A stretch of DNA of 64,000 nt from NCBI RefSeq assembly GCF_000424465.1, contig NZ_KE384197.1, positions 79,394-143,393 of the forward strand, in the 5' to 3' direction. A program made the position numbers and the translations under genes. This document shows, piece by piece, positions 63,385 to 64,000 of this stretch (the stretch's first letter is position 1; each line of letters begins with the position of its first letter). This DNA is from Butyrivibrio hungatei NK4A153 (GTDB lineage Bacteria; Bacillota; Clostridia; Lachnospirales; Lachnospiraceae). Under the pieces are notes generated by a model, which was not told the origin of the DNA, ran no database searches, and saw only the letters and a list, made by a program, of their open reading frames with translations.

Positions 63385-63435
63385 GTCGACACTATTTTCT
63401 GAAAAGTCGACAGCATGTGGGCTTTTGCCCTCACA
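63385..63435 (-). promoter_or_regulatory. Structured leader of ftsH
   Basis: The roughly 100-nt leader contains a hairpin (63416-63435, TGTGAGGGC-AAAA-GCCCACA with a 2-nt bulge) right at the predicted transcript start. Two GTCGAC palindromes (63385-63390 and 63406-63411) can pair across a 15-nt loop. They may stabilise the mRNA or bind a regulator; the function is unproven. Confidence 0.4.
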
Positions 63436-63442
63436 TTTAACC

Positions 63443-63471
63443 ATTATATAGTGTACAATTTATTATTTCAA
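63443..63471 (-). promoter_or_regulatory. Promoter of ftsH
   Basis: On the minus strand TTGAAA (63466-63471) and TATAAT (63443-63448) are exactly 17 nt apart. This is one of the best consensus promoters in the window. Confidence 0.8.
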
Positions 63472-63514
63472 TTGTTGATTCTGAAAGTTTTATTAAATTA
63501 TTTCCACTTATGTA

Positions 63515-63543
63515 TAGATTTTACTCCGGCGAAATTATATAAT
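63515..63543 (+). promoter_or_regulatory. Candidate promoter of pyrG
   Basis: A TATAAT box (63538-63543) lies about 60 nt before the pyrG start; the -35 match (TAGATT at 63515-63520, 17-nt spacing) is weak. The ribosome site AGGAGG is at 63588-63593. Confidence 0.45.
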
Positions 63544-63564
63544 AATAACTTGTTTTGTTATTAA

Positions 63565-64000
<436 letters not shown>

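Overview
The window looks like chromosomal DNA of a low-GC, Gram-positive Clostridia, most likely a Lachnospiraceae (Butyrivibrio-like) organism. The basis is the gene content and style: AGGAGG-type ribosome sites, TTGxxx-17-TATAAT promoters, a PP2C/Ser-Thr kinase pair, sialic-acid-like sugar genes, and membrane-anchored Ig-like surface proteins. I could not run a database search, so the genus is a guess. No rRNA, tRNA, CRISPR array or insertion sequence was seen.

About 46 kb (1-46,400) is a surface-polysaccharide region, almost all on the minus strand. Read in transcription order (high to low coordinates), the upper block holds two GT4 glycosyltransferases, a priming sugar-phosphate transferase (42538-43923), three more glycosyltransferases, a Wzx-type flippase and a DegT aminotransferase. 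Two plus-strand genes (WbqC family and an epimerase, 35064-36780) interrupt it. The central block (33625-10092) starts with a WbuB-like glycosyltransferase, then an amidation cassette (N-acetyl-sugar amidotransferase, HisH, HisF, second amidotransferase). Next come a candidate nonulosonate transferase, polymerase and flippase, and a near-complete nonulosonic (legionaminic/sialic-type) acid pathway (PtmE, NeuD, NeuB, NeuC, NeuA, LegB, LegC, two Gfo/Idh oxidoreductases). It ends with CapE-CapF-CapG for UDP-L-FucNAc and a Wzz-like protein. A heavily frameshifted pseudogene fills the only long gap (19935-20820). The lower block (7362-1) has a radical SAM/SPASM protein, a WecG-type transferase fused to a membrane domain, a polymerase, a second priming transferase, a UDP-sugar epimerase and a truncated membrane protein.

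Between the central and lower blocks sits a self-contained cassette (7455-9569): small HTH regulator, DarG-like macrodomain antitoxin, then DarT-like DNA ADP-ribosyltransferase. It has its own promoter and is separated from the glycan operon by a perfect 21-bp palindromic terminator. This is the best candidate for a defence or toxin-antitoxin system here.

From 46,668 to 55,877 lie two tandem paralogous surface proteins of about 1,500 residues with Ig-like repeats, each with its own promoter, terminator and a shared 5' leader hairpin. The last part is housekeeping. A PP2C phosphatase, Ser/Thr kinase, small membrane protein and UvrC form one operon with a clear promoter and terminator. FtsH has its own promoter and terminator, and the 5' end of pyrG (CTP synthase) diverges from it and runs off the window end.
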